Shown: piece after piece, positions 44,667-53,206 of the stretch | Layout: each line of letters starts with the position of its first letter | Numbering within the stretch: position 1 is the first letter of the stretch | Assembly: GCF_020166395.1 (NCBI RefSeq) | Contig: NZ_JAIQXU010000001.1 | Coordinates: forward strand, 124,001 to 188,000 | Length of the DNA stretch: 64,000 nucleotides | Reading direction: 5' to 3' | Origin: Deinococcus betulae | GTDB lineage: Bacteria > Deinococcota > Deinococci > Deinococcales > Deinococcaceae | Made by a program: the position numbers and the translations under genes | Notes under the pieces: model-generated | The model's database searches: none | Told to the model about the DNA's origin: nothing | Seen by the model: only the letters and a program-made list of their open reading frames with translations

Positions 44667-45809
44667 CTACGAGCGCTTGCGAGGATCGAAAGCGTCGCGC
44701 AGGCCGTCACCGAGCAGCTGGAAGCACATCACGGTGAACACGATGAAGAAGCCGGGAATCAGGACCCAGGGACGGATGTTGAGGCTGCTCAACCCGCCGT
44801 CCTGCGCCAGCTTCAGCAGACTGCCCCAAGAAGCGTACGGCTCCACGGCCCCAATCCCCAGGAAGCTGAGGCCAGATTCCAGTAGAATGTAGCCGGGAAT
44901 GGCCAGCGAGGTCGTCACGATGACGTAAGTGGTCATGGTGGGCAACATGTGCCGCCACATGATGCGGTTGTCACTGGCACCCAGACTCTTGGCCGCCGAC
45001 ACAAAGTCCTGCTCACGGACACTCAATAGCTGCCCGCGTGTGGTGCGCGCCAGGCCACCCCAGCCGATAAAGGCCAGAATTCCCAGAATCACGTACAGCG
45101 CAAAGATCGGGTTGATTTCTTTGGGAAAAATACTGCGCAGCAGTAGTAGCAGGAACAGCGTGGGAATTGAAGACAGCACCTCGACGAAACGCATGATGAT
45201 CGTATCTACAATTCCGCCGAAATAGGCCGCTGCAGCACCCATAAACAGGCCAATCAGGGTGGTGATGATGACGGCGGCCAGGCCAATCGTCAGGCTAATC
45301 TGCGAGGCATATAGGGTACGGCTCAGGAGGTCGCGGCCCAGATCCTCGGCGCCGAACAGATAGACGTTGCAATCGGAGTTACCTGTGCCGAACAGGTGAA
45401 GATTGCCTGGAATCAGGCCCAGAATCCTATAGCTGTCGCCGCGAACACCAAAATAAATTGGGCACTTTTCCGCTGATGGACGGTATTCATTGACAAACGT
45501 ATCTGGGTTGAGCTGCTGGGTGTACTTGTAGACAAAGGGCCGCCCAAACGCTCCGGTTTGCGCGTCACGAAACTGGATGGGGGTTGGCGGGTGAAAACGG
45601 GTGATGTTGCTGGTCGAGTAATTGGACAGCCCACTGGGCGCCAGAAACGGCGCGAACAGCGCCATCAGATACAGCAGAATCAGGAGACTGCCGCCAATCT
45701 GGGCCAGGCGGTTTTTCCTGAACTGACTCCAGGCCACGGAAAACTGCGACTGGCCCTGAACGCGCACACGCTTTTGAACAACAGGAACTGTGGTGGTCAC
45801 GCTTTTCAA
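44667..45809 (-). CDS. dppC: Peptide ABC transporter permease (DppC/OppC type)
   Basis: A 380-residue inner-membrane permease. The first membrane helix is [21 protein letters not shown], and the cytoplasmic EAA-type loop is near '[28 protein letters not shown]', just before the ATPase contact. Between the first helix and the core there is an insert of about 120 residues (residues 60-170) with Tyr, Pro and Cys ([32 protein letters not shown]), a length seen in the long OppC-like permeases. The start overlaps dppB by 4 bases. Confidence 0.88.
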   Translation of the reverse strand: MKSVTTTVPVVQKRVRVQGQSQFSVAWSQFRKNRLAQIGGSLLILLYLMALFAPFLAPSGLSNYSTSNITRFHPPTPIQFRDAQTGAFGRPFVYKYTQQLNPDTFVNEYRPSAEKCPIYFGVRGDSYRILGLIPGNLHLFGTGNSDCNVYLFGAEDLGRDLLSRTLYASQISLTIGLAAVIITTLIGLFMGAAAAYFGGIVDTIIMRFVEVLSSIPTLFLLLLLRSIFPKEINPIFALYVILGILAFIGWGGLARTTRGQLLSVREQDFVSAAKSLGASDNRIMWRHMLPTMTTYVIVTTSLAIPGYILLESGLSFLGIGAVEPYASWGSLLKLAQDGGLSSLNIRPWVLIPGFFIVFTVMCFQLLGDGLRDAFDPRKRS

Positions 45810-46795
45810 CCAACCTTGATGCGGGGGTCAACGACCGCCAGGAGAATGTCACTCAGGGCGTTGCCCAGAATGAGAAGCACTGTACCGATGACTGTAAAGC
45901 CCGCAATCAGGTACAGATCCTGAGCACCCAAGGCTTCAAGAATCATGGGCGTGATGCCCGGATACCCGAACACGACTTCCAACAGGCCTGCTCCACTAAT
46001 GGCAGCAGGCAGCAGGCTGCCAATTCCGGCAACAATGGGCAGAATCGCATTGCGGAAAGTGTGCTTCCAGATGGCTGTATTTTCAGAAACACCTTTGGCA
46101 CGGGCAGTACGGATGTAATCGGCGCGCATCACTTCCAGCATCTGCCCACGGATGACGCGGGTCAGGCCAGCCGCGTCACTGATGGCCAGCACCAGTGCAG
46201 GAATCAGGAGGTGGCTGAGGATGTCCAGAACCTGCCTGAACTGGCTGAGGTCATTGAAGCCTGCACTGGTCATGCCGCCAAAAGGCAGGTCTATTCTGCC
46301 GCCGGTAATCCGCTTGAGTTCGAGAATACCGAAAATCACAATCAACGCCAGAAAAAAGCTAGGAAAGCCCAGCAAAAAGTAGAGCACCACGTTGACGGAC
46401 TTATCGGCAAGAGAGTTCTGCCGCACTGCGCCGTACACACCCAGAGGAATAGAAATCGCATAAAAGAAGACTGTAGTCAGAAGCACCAGCCACAGCGAAT
46501 TCACGATGCGCGGCTTCATCACGTCCAGTGCCGGCTGCTGATACATAAACGACAGTCCGAAATCGAAGTTGAACAGCATGTTCTTCATCCAGAGGAAATA
46601 CTGCTCGATGGGATGGCGGTCAAGGCCAAAATTCCGTTCCAGGTTGGCGATCTGCTCGGGACTAATGTTCGGGTTGAGTTTTGCCGGGGTCAAAAAGTCG
46701 CCAGGCGCCAGCTGAATGATGAAAAAAATCAGCAGGCTGGCGAGAAAGAGGGTGGGGATGGACTGCACCACCCGCCGCAGCAGAAATGGAATCAT
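45806..46795 (-). CDS. dppB: Peptide ABC transporter permease (DppB/OppB type)
   Basis: A 329-residue permease with six membrane helices. 'RRVVQSIPTLFLASLLIFFI' is the usual first helix and 'TRVIRGQMLEVMRADYIRTA' with 'RAKGVSENTAIWKH' is the EAA loop that contacts the ATPase. GGAG sits a few bases upstream of the ATG. It pairs with the next gene (4-base overlap) to form the channel. Confidence 0.9.
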   Translation of the reverse strand: MIPFLLRRVVQSIPTLFLASLLIFFIIQLAPGDFLTPAKLNPNISPEQIANLERNFGLDRHPIEQYFLWMKNMLFNFDFGLSFMYQQPALDVMKPRIVNSLWLVLLTTVFFYAISIPLGVYGAVRQNSLADKSVNVVLYFLLGFPSFFLALIVIFGILELKRITGGRIDLPFGGMTSAGFNDLSQFRQVLDILSHLLIPALVLAISDAAGLTRVIRGQMLEVMRADYIRTARAKGVSENTAIWKHTFRNAILPIVAGIGSLLPAAISGAGLLEVVFGYPGITPMILEALGAQDLYLIAGFTVIGTVLLILGNALSDILLAVVDPRIKVG

Positions 46796-46824
46796 GGACG
46801 TACTCCGTGGGTTTTCATGGATGT

Positions 46825-46856
46825 GGGGGGCAGTCCGCGCGGGCGAACCACCCCCC
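46825..46856 (-). repeat. G6/C6 hairpin between the binding-protein and permease genes
   Basis: GGGGGG (46825-46830) and CCCCCC (46851-46856) with a 20-base loop, 24 bases past the binding-protein stop. It may reduce read-through so that the binding protein is made in excess over the permeases. Confidence 0.5.
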
Positions 46857-46880
46857 GTTGGGAGCAGAGATGCTCTGGTT

Positions 46881-48653
46881 TTACTTGATGAATGTCAGGG
46901 CGTTGAAGCGGTGGCCGTAGTAGGCGTCCATCATGGCCGCTGGGAACTCGCCGCCCAGACGCTCGTTGAAGGCCACGTGGAAGTTGGCGCCCACAAGGTA
47001 GATGACGGGCTGCAGCTCGCCTTCGGTCTTCATGAGCTGAGCGCCAATCGCGCGGCGGCGGGCGTCGTTCAGCTCGGCGTCACCCTGGTAGTACAGCTTG
47101 GTCATCAGCTGTTCCTGGCTGGTCAGGCACTTACCGCTGGTGGGGTTGTTGTAGGAGTGCAGGTTGCTGCCGCAGGGCACGACGTTGTTGCCGAAGCTCC
47201 AGACGTTGCTGCCGCCCGACAGGCCTAGCAAGATGGCGTCGAAGGGACGGTTCTCGCCCTTGGCCGTGAGTTGGCTGACCAGCGCGTTGAAGTCAATGGG
47301 CGTGAAGTTCACCTTGACGCCAACCTTCTTGGCTTCGTCGGCAAAGATGCGGCCCAGTTGCTCGCGCACGGTGTTACCTGCATTGGTGCTCAGGTTGAAT
47401 TCCAGTACCTTGCCTGCGCTGTTCTGCAAGTAACCCTGGGCATTCTTCTTCGAGTAACCCAGCTGGGCCAGCAGGCGGCTGGCCTCGGCCAAGTTGTACT
47501 TGTACTGCGGCGCGCCGGCAGCCACACCCGCATCAATCTGCTGGCGGAAGATTGGGTACACGCTGTAGTAGGTGGGGGTGCCGAGACCACCCAGGGCCAG
47601 CTGCACCATCGCGTCGCGGTTGGCAATGTGGCTCATGGCGCGGCGGAAGCGCACGTCACGGAACAGCTTCTGTTTGGCCGCGTCACCGTCTTTGTTCCAG
47701 TTGAAGGTGATCCACTGGCTGGTGGCCTGTGGGCTGGCGTTGGCCTTCAGGAAGGCCTTGAGGCTGCCGTTGTCAATGGCGCGCTTGGTCTGGGCCAAGT
47801 CGTCGGCGTTACGCATGGGCACCGTGTCCACCTGACCGGCCAGGAACGCGGCCAGTTGGGCGTTGGCATCTGCAAAGATACGCACGGACATGGTGTTCAG
47901 GTAAGGCAGCTCCTGACCACGGCTGTCTTTGTTCCAGTCGCCCCAGTAGGTGTTCTTCTTGAACACAGTGCGCTCGCCGGCGCGGTAGGACTCCAGCGTC
48001 CAGGTGCCGGGCGAGACAATCTGACTCGCTGGGGTGGCCAGGGTCCACAGCTTCTTGACGGCGTCGGCGCCGCCGCTGCGGTATGCCGCACCGAAGATAT
48101 GGTCAGGCCAGGGCGTGAAGGACATGATGCCCAGGGCCGAGGCGCTGGTCTGCGGGAAGTCAAACTGAATGGTGTAGTTGTCAATCTTCTTGAGGGTGAT
48201 GGGCTTGCCCGCCAGGAAGAAGCTGTCGCGGCTGTTGCTACCGACCTTATCGTCAGTGTGAATCTTCCAAGTGGTGATGAAGTCGTCAACCGTAATGTCC
48301 TTGCCATCACTGAACTTCATGCCCTGGCGAATCTTGACTACAAACCGTTTGTTGTTGTTGCTGATCACCGCTGGAGCAGCGGCCATGTACGGAATGAACT
48401 CATCGTTGCGGGGATCCTGGGTGAACAGACCACTGCCCGAACCCATGCGGATGGGAATGCTGTCTGCTTCACTGCTGGTAAATGGGTTAAACGACTTGAA
48501 GTCCGAGAACTGGGCCAGACGCAACTCGCCGCCACGCTTATTGGCCGTGTTCGGCTCAGCAGTCCAGGCATTGGGCCAGGTAAAGGTGGACTGTGACTGT
48601 GCAGCGGCCGTGCCGACACTCAGGGCCAGAGCAAGGGTCAGGATCTTCTTCAT
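46881..48653 (-). CDS. Peptide/nickel-type ABC transporter substrate-binding protein
   Basis: A 590-residue family 5 extracellular solute-binding protein, the first gene of the operon. A signal peptide (MKKILTLALALSVGTAAA) is followed by the conserved N-terminal lobe motif KRGGELRLAQFSDFKSFNPF and 'RFVVKIRQGMKFSDGKDITV'. No Cys follows the signal, so it is not a lipoprotein and may be held by other means. GGAGGA precedes the ATG at 48653; longer in-frame starts have no such site. Short peptides are the likely ligand. Confidence 0.9.
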   Translation of the reverse strand: MKKILTLALALSVGTAAAQSQSTFTWPNAWTAEPNTANKRGGELRLAQFSDFKSFNPFTSSEADSIPIRMGSGSGLFTQDPRNDEFIPYMAAAPAVISNNNKRFVVKIRQGMKFSDGKDITVDDFITTWKIHTDDKVGSNSRDSFFLAGKPITLKKIDNYTIQFDFPQTSASALGIMSFTPWPDHIFGAAYRSGGADAVKKLWTLATPASQIVSPGTWTLESYRAGERTVFKKNTYWGDWNKDSRGQELPYLNTMSVRIFADANAQLAAFLAGQVDTVPMRNADDLAQTKRAIDNGSLKAFLKANASPQATSQWITFNWNKDGDAAKQKLFRDVRFRRAMSHIANRDAMVQLALGGLGTPTYYSVYPIFRQQIDAGVAAGAPQYKYNLAEASRLLAQLGYSKKNAQGYLQNSAGKVLEFNLSTNAGNTVREQLGRIFADEAKKVGVKVNFTPIDFNALVSQLTAKGENRPFDAILLGLSGGSNVWSFGNNVVPCGSNLHSYNNPTSGKCLTSQEQLMTKLYYQGDAELNDARRRAIGAQLMKTEGELQPVIYLVGANFHVAFNERLGGEFPAAMMDAYYGHRFNALTFIK

Positions 48654-48865
48654 AGGTTCCTCCGAAAAGTTGCAGCTGTGGAATATGACAACGCGCCGGC
48701 TCACGCCGGGAGTAGCATTGAAAAGGGGTTTTCCAGCGAGGCCAACTATATGGAATGGCTTAGATTTGGTCAAGGTACGCCGCAACAATACAGAGGGCCG
48801 TCATGGCAAGGTCAGCCCAAACTTACAATTACGACCCGGCCTGAACAGAATTCCCAGCGACATCA

Positions 48866-48896
48866 CAAAAAGCCCGCCACACCACATGTGACGGGC
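48866..48896 (-). terminator. Rho-independent terminator after secG
   Basis: On the minus strand GCCCGTCAC pairs with GTGGCGGGC (one mismatch) around a 7-base loop, then TTTTTG follows. It is 20 bases past the secG stop. Confidence 0.82.
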
Positions 48897-48915
48897 CAGA
48901 GCGAAGAACAGGTTT

Positions 48916-49140
48916 TCAGCGCGACACGAAACTAATCAGCAGCGCCAGCAGCATGAAAAACCCACCCAGTACACTGGTGATGCGAATCAGGCCACCCTCG
49001 ACACCGCGCCCACCCAGCAGGGAACCGCCTGACGCCATGCTGGCCGAGAGCCCCGCCTGCTTGGGCACTTGCAGCAGTACGAAAAACACCAGCGCCAGGC
49101 ACGCCAGCGCAAACAGCACGATAAACAGGTTCAGAATCAT
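48916..49140 (-). CDS. secG: Preprotein translocase subunit SecG
   Basis: A 74-residue protein with two membrane helices (residues 3-24 and 50-72) and the loop motif QVPKQAGLSASMASGGSLLG, followed by GRGVEGGLIRITSVLGGFF. This is the standard SecG hairpin that assists SecYEG. GAGG lies a few bases before the ATG. A TATACC box lies further upstream, so it appears to have its own promoter. Confidence 0.92.
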   Translation of the reverse strand: MILNLFIVLFALACLALVFFVLLQVPKQAGLSASMASGGSLLGGRGVEGGLIRITSVLGGFFMLLALLISFVSR

Positions 49141-49227
49141 GACAGACCTCGGGGAAAGAGAGCCAGAACTCTGCTGGCCAATAGGTCACGGTATAGCACG
49201 GCCACGCCTGCTCTAGCCGGTCAGTCC

Positions 49228-49740
49228 CTACTTGCGGCGCACCCGCCGCGCGCCGTGGTCTGGCCGCACACCATCGGCCATCAAGTGCAACCACTGGCTG
49301 AGGTAATACCCCACCAGCAGCGGCGCGGCAACCTTCCAGCTCAGCGGCTCGGGCAAGGTAGGAAGCGTCAACCCCGGCACCAGATAGGTCAGCAGACCCA
49401 GCACCAACGCCACGATCAGTGCCACGTAGAGCAGACGAGTGAGCGGCCCCACCAGCCAGGTGTGTGACCACCCCCGGTGACTAAAGAGCATGCCGTAAGG
49501 CACCCACAGCACCCCCAAGACCCCCCAGTGCCGCTTGCTGTCCACTCGCCCCTCGGCCAGGTCAAGGTCGGGCGACAGAAGAAACGTGCCAGCAGCGTAG
49601 GCCAGCGTGAACCACAGGCCCTGAGCGGGCGTCACCACCACGGCTTCCAGCCGGGAAGCCACCAGCGTAGCCGCGGCCAACACGCTATAGGCCGCAATAT
49701 TGATCAGGTTATGCACTCGTCCACTGGGCACGCGCGCCAT
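49228..49740 (-). CDS. DUF2227-type metal-binding membrane protein
   Basis: A 170-residue membrane protein with about four helices. SGRVHNLINIAAYSVLAAAT opens the family, and 'TFLLSPDLDLAEG', 'HWGVLGVLWVPYG', 'SHRGWSHTWLVGPLTR' and 'QWLHLMADG' hold the His/Asp residues that make the proposed metal site. I start at the ATG at 49740, as the 14 residues before it do not fit the family. The reaction is not known; the fold resembles membrane metal-dependent hydrolases. Confidence 0.82.
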   Translation of the reverse strand: MARVPSGRVHNLINIAAYSVLAAATLVASRLEAVVVTPAQGLWFTLAYAAGTFLLSPDLDLAEGRVDSKRHWGVLGVLWVPYGMLFSHRGWSHTWLVGPLTRLLYVALIVALVLGLLTYLVPGLTLPTLPEPLSWKVAAPLLVGYYLSQWLHLMADGVRPDHGARRVRRK

Positions 49741-49813
49741 TGTGCCAGACCTGTCCAGTGGGATGCACCAGGCTTCATGCACCCTCAGAAAACTTCAGGC
49801 ATCCTGAGGTCAC

Positions 49814-51895
49814 ATGCCCAACTTGCTGCCCCGCCTGCCCGGCCTGCTGCTGCTGACCGCCCTGCTGGCCGCGTGTAATCCGACCCCGACGCCCAGCGAT
49901 GCCCTTGACGCCCGCACCGTCCCACTGGCCCAGGCCGCCAGCGGCAGTACGAGCGTTCCATTCGCGGGGCAGTGGCGAGTCACTGACCGCCCGGACTGGC
50001 TCAGCGTCACCCCTCTGTCTGGGCAGGGAAATGTCACCCTGACCATCACGGCCGACCGCGCGGCAGCCACGCCCCTGAAGGCCAATCAGTCCGAGCTCAG
50101 TGGGCAGATCAAGATTGAATGGACCTCCGGCACGGGCAGCGCGGCCAAATCAGGGGCGGCACTCTGGACGGTCACCGCTCAGCAGTTTGAACTGGGTGGG
50201 CGCCTGGTCGCCCCTGCTCAGGCCCAGGGTCAGGACGCGCAGTCTGCGGCGTCGCTCAGGACACAGGCCCCAGCCGGCGCTGCACGCGGCATCATTGTGA
50301 AATACCGAAGCGCCAGCCTGAAAGCGCAGAGCGACGCCGCCTTGGACGCTCTTCAGGGGGGCCGGCGTGCGCTGGAAGCCGCTGGGCTCAGGGTAATGGC
50401 TGCCTCACCCCTGGGCGCGGCGAGTGCCCGGCTGGAGGTGGCGAACGTGGACGCCGCTCTGGCGGCCCTGCGCGCTGACCCTCAAGTCGAATACGCCGTG
50501 CCCAACGCTGTCCTGAGCGCTCAGGCCCAGCCCGTCGTGCCCAGCGACCAGTTTGCCAGCCTGCAATGGGCCTACCCTTTGATGGGGTACGGCGGCGTGT
50601 GGCGCGACATGGAAGCAGGCGGCTACACCAAGCCCGTCACGGTGGCCGTCGTGGATACCGGCGTCCGTTTTGATCATCCTGACCTGAAGGGCCAGTTGTG
50701 GGGCCCAGGCGAGGGCGCCCTGGACGTGCTGCCCTTTACGGCCGGCGACGCCCAGACCTCGCCCTACGACAGCGGCGACGGCGACGGCCCCGACACCGAC
50801 CCCACCGACCCCACCGTCCAGGGCCGCACCACAGGCAGTCACGGCACTCACGTCACCGGCATCATCGCCGCGCGCTGGGGCGACAATGGGGTGCCCTGTG
50901 ATGGCTGTAGCCAGACTGGGGTGGTCGGTGCCAGCTACAAGGCCAATATCAAGGTGCTGCCGATTCGGGTGCTGGACGCGCAGGGCAACACCAGCGAGGC
51001 CGATGTGATTTCGGCGGTGCGCTACGCGGCGGGCTTGCCGGTCACCCTAGGCACCACCACCTACCGCAACCCCCACCCCGCGCAGGTCATCAACCTCAGC
51101 CTGGGCGGCGACATCAGCGCCGATACCGCCCGCCCCATGTGTGACGCCATTGCAGAGGCCCGCAGCGCCGGTTCGCTGGTCATTGCGGCGGCGGGCAACG
51201 GCTACGGCACCTCGCCCTACTATCCGGCGGCCTGCTCCGCGGCGGTGGCCGTGGGCAGCGTGACCCTCTCAGGCGGCAGCGCGCCGCAAAGGTCGAAGTT
51301 CAGTAACGCTTATCCCGAGGTGCAGCTCTCGGCGCCGGGCGGCGCTGAGCCCTACGGCGGCAACCGTTTTAACGGCGGAACCCTGAACGGTCAGCCTTTC
51401 CCAGACGTGATTCTCTCGACGGACTGGGACTACGTGAAGAACCAGCCCAATTACGCCGCCCAGGTGGGCACCAGCCAGGCCAGCCCGCAGGTGGCGGCCC
51501 TGGCGGCGCTACTCCTCAGTAAGGGCGTCACGACTGGCCCTGCCGACACGCTGGCCCGCCTGGTGGCCACGGCCACCGATCTGGGGGCCCAGGGCCGCGA
51601 CGACCAGTTTGGCTACGGCATGGTCAACGCGGCCGCCGCCCTGAATGCGCCCGCAGTCAGCAGCACCCTGGGCCTGCGGCTGCAAAGCGCGCGCGGCCTG
51701 ACCTTTCAGCCTGCTGTGGACGCGCTGGGCCGGTTCCAGGCGTACCTGGGCGACGGCACCTACCGCGTAATTGGCGGCCTGGACACCGACGGCAACGGCA
51801 TTTACGGCGAAGCCCACGAGAAGCGGGTCGAGCGCGAGGTGACGCTGGCCCCGGCCTCGCCCCGCGTGGATGTCGGCGACCTGCAACCCCGCTAA
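49814..51895 (+). CDS. BACON-domain S8 serine protease lipoprotein
   Basis: A 693-residue lipoprotein subtilase. The signal LPGLLLLTALLAACNPTP has a lipobox with Cys at about 21. Residues 45-90 resemble a BACON domain (QWRVTDRPDWLSVTPLSGQG). The subtilisin domain has Asp in VAVVDTGVRFDHP, His in GSHGTHVTGI, and Ser in GTSQASPQVAA. An aspartate-rich loop (DSGDGDGPDTDPTDPT) before the His suggests calcium binding. A prodomain-like segment with GIIVKYRS lies between. GAGG is close to the ATG, so this is ribosome-site-driven. It probably cleaves peptides at the cell surface. Confidence 0.9.
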   Translation: MPNLLPRLPGLLLLTALLAACNPTPTPSDALDARTVPLAQAASGSTSVPFAGQWRVTDRPDWLSVTPLSGQGNVTLTITADRAAATPLKANQSELSGQIKIEWTSGTGSAAKSGAALWTVTAQQFELGGRLVAPAQAQGQDAQSAASLRTQAPAGAARGIIVKYRSASLKAQSDAALDALQGGRRALEAAGLRVMAASPLGAASARLEVANVDAALAALRADPQVEYAVPNAVLSAQAQPVVPSDQFASLQWAYPLMGYGGVWRDMEAGGYTKPVTVAVVDTGVRFDHPDLKGQLWGPGEGALDVLPFTAGDAQTSPYDSGDGDGPDTDPTDPTVQGRTTGSHGTHVTGIIAARWGDNGVPCDGCSQTGVVGASYKANIKVLPIRVLDAQGNTSEADVISAVRYAAGLPVTLGTTTYRNPHPAQVINLSLGGDISADTARPMCDAIAEARSAGSLVIAAAGNGYGTSPYYPAACSAAVAVGSVTLSGGSAPQRSKFSNAYPEVQLSAPGGAEPYGGNRFNGGTLNGQPFPDVILSTDWDYVKNQPNYAAQVGTSQASPQVAALAALLLSKGVTTGPADTLARLVATATDLGAQGRDDQFGYGMVNAAAALNAPAVSSTLGLRLQSARGLTFQPAVDALGRFQAYLGDGTYRVIGGLDTDGNGIYGEAHEKRVEREVTLAPASPRVDVGDLQPR

Positions 51896-51910
51896 CCCCT
51901 AAGCGTTCAG

Positions 51911-51941
51911 TGCGCCGCTGAGCCTTGTCCTCAGCGGCGCA
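51911..51941. terminator. Bidirectional terminator overlapping the acuI stop
   Basis: TGCGCCGCTGAG (51911-51922) and CTCAGCGGCGCA (51930-51941) form a perfect 12-bp stem with a 7-base loop. The last codons of the oxidoreductase on the minus strand lie inside the stem. Confidence 0.78.
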
Positions 51942-52932
51942 CGTCTATCACGGTGCGGCCCCGCACACGCCCCGCCAGAATCTCTGGGGCCAACGTCGGC
52001 ACCTCGCTCAGCCCCCGTGTCTGGGTGATGGGGGCCAGGCGCGCGGCAGGCAGATCACGGGCCAGGCGGGCCCAGGCGGCCTCCCGGCGCTCGGCCGGGC
52101 ACGTCACCGAGTCCACGCCCAGCAGATTGACGCCGCGTAAAATCAGCGGAAACACCGTCGTCCGCAGGTCGTGCCCCCCCGCCAGCCCGCACACTGCCAC
52201 CGAACCGTGGGTGCGGGTCGAGGCGTAGGCGCCAGCCAGGGTCGCGCCGCCGACGGTGTCCACCACGCCGGCCCAGCGCTCCTTTTCCAGGGGCCGGGTC
52301 AGGCCAGACACCTCCTCACGTCCTATCACGCGGGCGGCGCCCAGGTCGTGCAGGTAAGCTGCCTCCTCTGGGCGGCCAGTGCTGGCGACGACCTCATGGC
52401 CAGCAGCGGCCAGCAGCGCCACGGCGGTACTCCCCACGCCGCCCGCCGCACCCGTCACCAACACCTCACCCTGACCGGATTTCAGGCCAGCGGCCTCCAG
52501 CGCCAGCACAGCCAGCATGGCCGTAAAACCAGCTGTGCCCACACTCATGGCCCAGTGGGGCGTGGTCCCCGGAGGCAGGGCCACCAGCCAGTCGGGGCAC
52601 ACGCGGGCCAGCTCGGCATACCCCCCGTCCTGGCGCTCGCCTATTCCCCAGCCGGTCAGGAGGACGGGAGCGCCAGGGGCCCAGCGCCCAGAGCGGTCTT
52701 CCAGCACCGTGCCGGCCAGGTCAATGCCCGGTGTCATGGGATGCGCCTTCAGGACGCCCGGGTGGCCCAGCACCGCCAGGCCATCTTTGTAATTCAGGCT
52801 GGAGTGAGACACCGCCACCACCACGTCCCCGGCGGGCAATGCGCTGAGCGGCAGGGTCTGAAACTCGGCGTGCGTGCCCTGATCGTCTTGCTGAACACGC
52901 AGAGCGCGGAAGGTCGCAGGCAGGGTGGACAT
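51931..52932 (-). CDS. AcuI/YhdH-type acrylyl-CoA or quinone reductase (MDR family)
   Basis: A 333-residue zinc-independent medium-chain oxidoreductase. 'SLNYKDGLAVLGHPGVLKAH' and 'PMTPGIDLAGTV' are typical of the YhdH/YhfP/AcuI group; the Rossmann VLVTGAAGGVGSTAVALLAA and VVASTGRPEEAAYLHDLGA follow. 'AVCGLAGGHDLRTTVFPLI' and 'GVNLLGVDSV' close the fold. AcuI reduces acrylyl-CoA, which fits detoxification of enoyl-CoA. The start at the ATG at 52932 is 7 bases from a TAGCCT box. Confidence 0.88.
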   Translation of the reverse strand: MSTLPATFRALRVQQDDQGTHAEFQTLPLSALPAGDVVVAVSHSSLNYKDGLAVLGHPGVLKAHPMTPGIDLAGTVLEDRSGRWAPGAPVLLTGWGIGERQDGGYAELARVCPDWLVALPPGTTPHWAMSVGTAGFTAMLAVLALEAAGLKSGQGEVLVTGAAGGVGSTAVALLAAAGHEVVASTGRPEEAAYLHDLGAARVIGREEVSGLTRPLEKERWAGVVDTVGGATLAGAYASTRTHGSVAVCGLAGGHDLRTTVFPLILRGVNLLGVDSVTCPAERREAAWARLARDLPAARLAPITQTRGLSEVPTLAPEILAGRVRGRTVIDVRR

Positions 52933-52939
52933 GGGGGGC

Positions 52940-52945
52940 AGGCTA
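52940..52945 (-). promoter_or_regulatory. Leaderless promoter of the AcuI-type gene
   Basis: TAGCCT 7 bases before the ATG at 52932. It rules out the much longer in-frame extension. Confidence 0.5.
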
Positions 52946-53012
52946 GCGCGACCAGAGGCCCCGGCCTTGAGCGTCCATTCAGAGGCGCCCGTCTGAGCCG
53001 ACGCCTCTGTGT

Positions 53013-53018
53013 TAGACT
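53013..53018 (+). promoter_or_regulatory. Promoter of the CNNM/CBS-cdd transcript
   Basis: TAGACT 11 bases before an ATG at 53030 that opens a 58-codon ORF ending on the CNNM start. The CNNM ATG is 185 bases from the box. Confidence 0.5.
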
Positions 53019-53029
53019 CCGCCCTGCAT

Positions 53030-53206
53030 ATGGAGCCTCCCAGTTCCGGCTCTCTGACCGCGCCCGGTGACGACCGCCAGGGAGCGGCGTTTTTGCTTGG
53101 CACCCCCCCACTGGTCACCGACGCCCTGACGCCCGAGCGGCGCCAGGCGGGCAGCATGTGCCTTGCGGATGACCCTGACGCGACCACGGAGCGCGTCCTT
53201 ACATGA
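53030..53206 (+). CDS. Possible leader ORF (58 codons) ending on the CNNM start
   Basis: ATG at 53030, 11 bases from TAGACT, reads MEPPSSGSLTAPGDDRQGAA and continues without a stop to ACATGA, where TGA (53204-53206) overlaps the CNNM ATG at 53203. CNNM lacks a strong ribosome-binding site. It could be a coupling leader, or a structured leader that happens to be open. I see no similarity to known proteins. Confidence 0.4.
   Translation: MEPPSSGSLTAPGDDRQGAAFLLGTPPLVTDALTPERRQAGSMCLADDPDATTERVLT

Noticed and set aside
53001..53203. M-box magnesium riboswitch before CNNM
   Set aside because: Only the GTTAG and ATATGGAG parts are similar; the conserved 3' blocks are not seen, and the leader is open as an ORF.
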